This document shows positions 62,905 to 64,000 of a stretch of DNA of 64,000 nucleotides, in pieces. The notes beneath the pieces are model-generated. The model was not told the origin of the DNA and ran no database searches. It saw nothing but the letters and a program-made list of their open reading frames with translations. Numbering within the stretch: position 1 is the first letter of the stretch; every line of letters starts with the position of its first letter. Made by a program: the position numbers and the translations under genes. The DNA comes from Erythroxylum novogranatense (lineage: Eukaryota; Streptophyta; Magnoliopsida; Malpighiales; Erythroxylaceae). The stretch is taken from NCBI GenBank assembly GCA_029891385.1, contig CM057226.1, forward strand, positions 90,776,977 through 90,840,976. Reading direction: 5' to 3'.

Positions 62905-64000
62905 ATAGGTATATAGTCCAACAAAGTTTCAAGCTTCAACTTTTTAGGAAGCAGGCATATGTATGTGTGATTTATCTCTGTTAAGATACAACAAGAGGAT
63001 AAACACTCTAGTACTGCTTCAGTAAATAGGTTACTCGTGATCTTCCAAGTTTTTTTTAAAAAGTTTGTGTTGAACCCATCAAGACCTGAAGCCTTATAGG
63101 GATATAATTGAAATAAGGTCTCCTTAACATCTCTGCTAGGGAATGGAGCTGATATTGTTTCCTTAAGTTCCTGTGAAAGGGGACTATTAAAGAGTGTTCA
63201 GGTAGGATAAGTGTCATTGGAGCTAGTTTATGTGCCTATAAGCTGTAAAAAGAACTCACTTATAAGTTTGGATAAGGAAGCTTGATCAGAAATTGAATTA
63301 CCCAACTAATCTCAAAGAACAGAAATAGTATTCCTATTTCTCCTTGAAAGAAGAGATGCATGTAAGACTTTGGTATTGATGTCTCCATCTCGAAGCCCAT
63401 TAGTACAAGCTTTTTGTTTTAATATAGAGGCATGCAAAGCTAGAGCCTTCTGGTGGTTCTTTAATCTATTACATTATACCTACTTTAGAAGATTATTGTG
63501 AGGAGATAGGTAACAAACTTTTTGAGCTTCAATCAGCATTTGATAAGTAACCTTAGTTTTTCTCTGATTAGCTTTTAAGAAATCTTTAAGAGAGTGCTTG
63601 ACCTTTTTCAGTTTTTGCATTAGTTAGAAAGATTTATAACCCTCTATAGTGTAATTCCAACAAGAACCCACCAAATCCATAAACCCTTCCTGCTGAGTGA
63701 GCCCATTAAAGAATCTAAACGGAGTCCTAGGTGTTTATACCGCACGAATATTGTTGATGCTAATTTAGGAATGATCGGAGAAGGAGTTTTCCCCGAATTC
63801 AACAAAGGATTGAGGATAGTGGGCTAGCCAACTATGGTTTACTATTGCTCTATCTATCTTTTTTCGAATCAGTAAGTGGCCTTGCTGCTTATTAAACCAA
63901 ATGTAAAAAGCAACTTGTATAAATCATATAAGTGAGATTAACTTTGCTATAAAAGTTTGCTAATTCTCGACCTGTAGTAGTATGAAACCCTCTTCCCCCC
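62905..64000 (-). pseudogene. LINE remnant, endonuclease end and start of reverse transcriptase
   Basis: Minus strand from about 63900: HLLIRKKIDRAIVNHSWLAH and VEFGENSFSDHS, the end of the apurinic-type endonuclease domain. From about 63130: EVKETLFQLYPYKASGLDGF, then EINHTYICLLPKKLKLETLL and DYIPIS, the start of the reverse transcriptase. Scattered stops show decay. The sequence continues at 58963 after the solo LTR. The 5' part of the LINE lies beyond the right edge of the window. Confidence 0.88.

Overview
This is plant nuclear DNA, almost certainly from a eudicot. It contains intron-rich genes with GT-AG splice sites, a remorin, a three-RRM protein that I match from memory to Arabidopsis AT4G36960, and an intronless HECATE-type bHLH gene. 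Around them lie nested plant retrotransposons. No bacterial operons, CRISPR arrays or rRNA were found, and no tRNA gene was recognised by eye. The species cannot be named from the sequence alone.

Layout. 1-6.0 kb is the gene-rich end: the 3' part of a remorin gene (+) meets a complete 13-exon RNA-binding protein gene (-) tail to tail. 6.85-14.08 kb is an old Ty3/gypsy element of the Tat (Retand-like) type on the minus strand. It has gag, protease, an integrase tail fused to protease by a large pol deletion, an 82-bp tandem array and a long antisense ORF. 14.5-15.5 kb is a broken class 3 lipase gene. 15.8-34.7 kb is a nest: a non-coding repeat (probably the LTR end of an older retrotransposon) is split first by a young Copia element (16.49-21.22 kb) and then by an 11.6-kb LARD-like element with 4-kb LTRs and no coding capacity (22.42-34.06 kb). 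35-40 kb holds small DNA transposons: one with a perfect 10-bp target duplication, a large ATT microsatellite tract and a decayed PIF/Harbinger element.

43.1-43.9 kb is the HECATE-like bHLH gene (-), the only other apparently intact host gene. From about 46.2 kb to the window end runs a decayed LINE on the minus strand, cut into three pieces. One cut is a chromodomain-bearing Ty3/gypsy (Tekay/Del-like) element at 47.38-58.61 kb. The other is a solo LTR at 58.97-62.90 kb related to the LARD LTR. The chromovirus is itself interrupted inside pol by a solo LTR of its own family (52.46-54.52 kb).

The three host genes show no evident functional link. The rest is a record of repeated insertion, deletion and decay. 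I found no convincing new biological system. The most interesting signals are the Tat-type element with antisense ORF and tandem array, a GC-rich block that differs between the two LTRs of a single insertion, and clustered differences between the LARD LTRs at CNG sites that may reflect sequencing error at methylated DNA.
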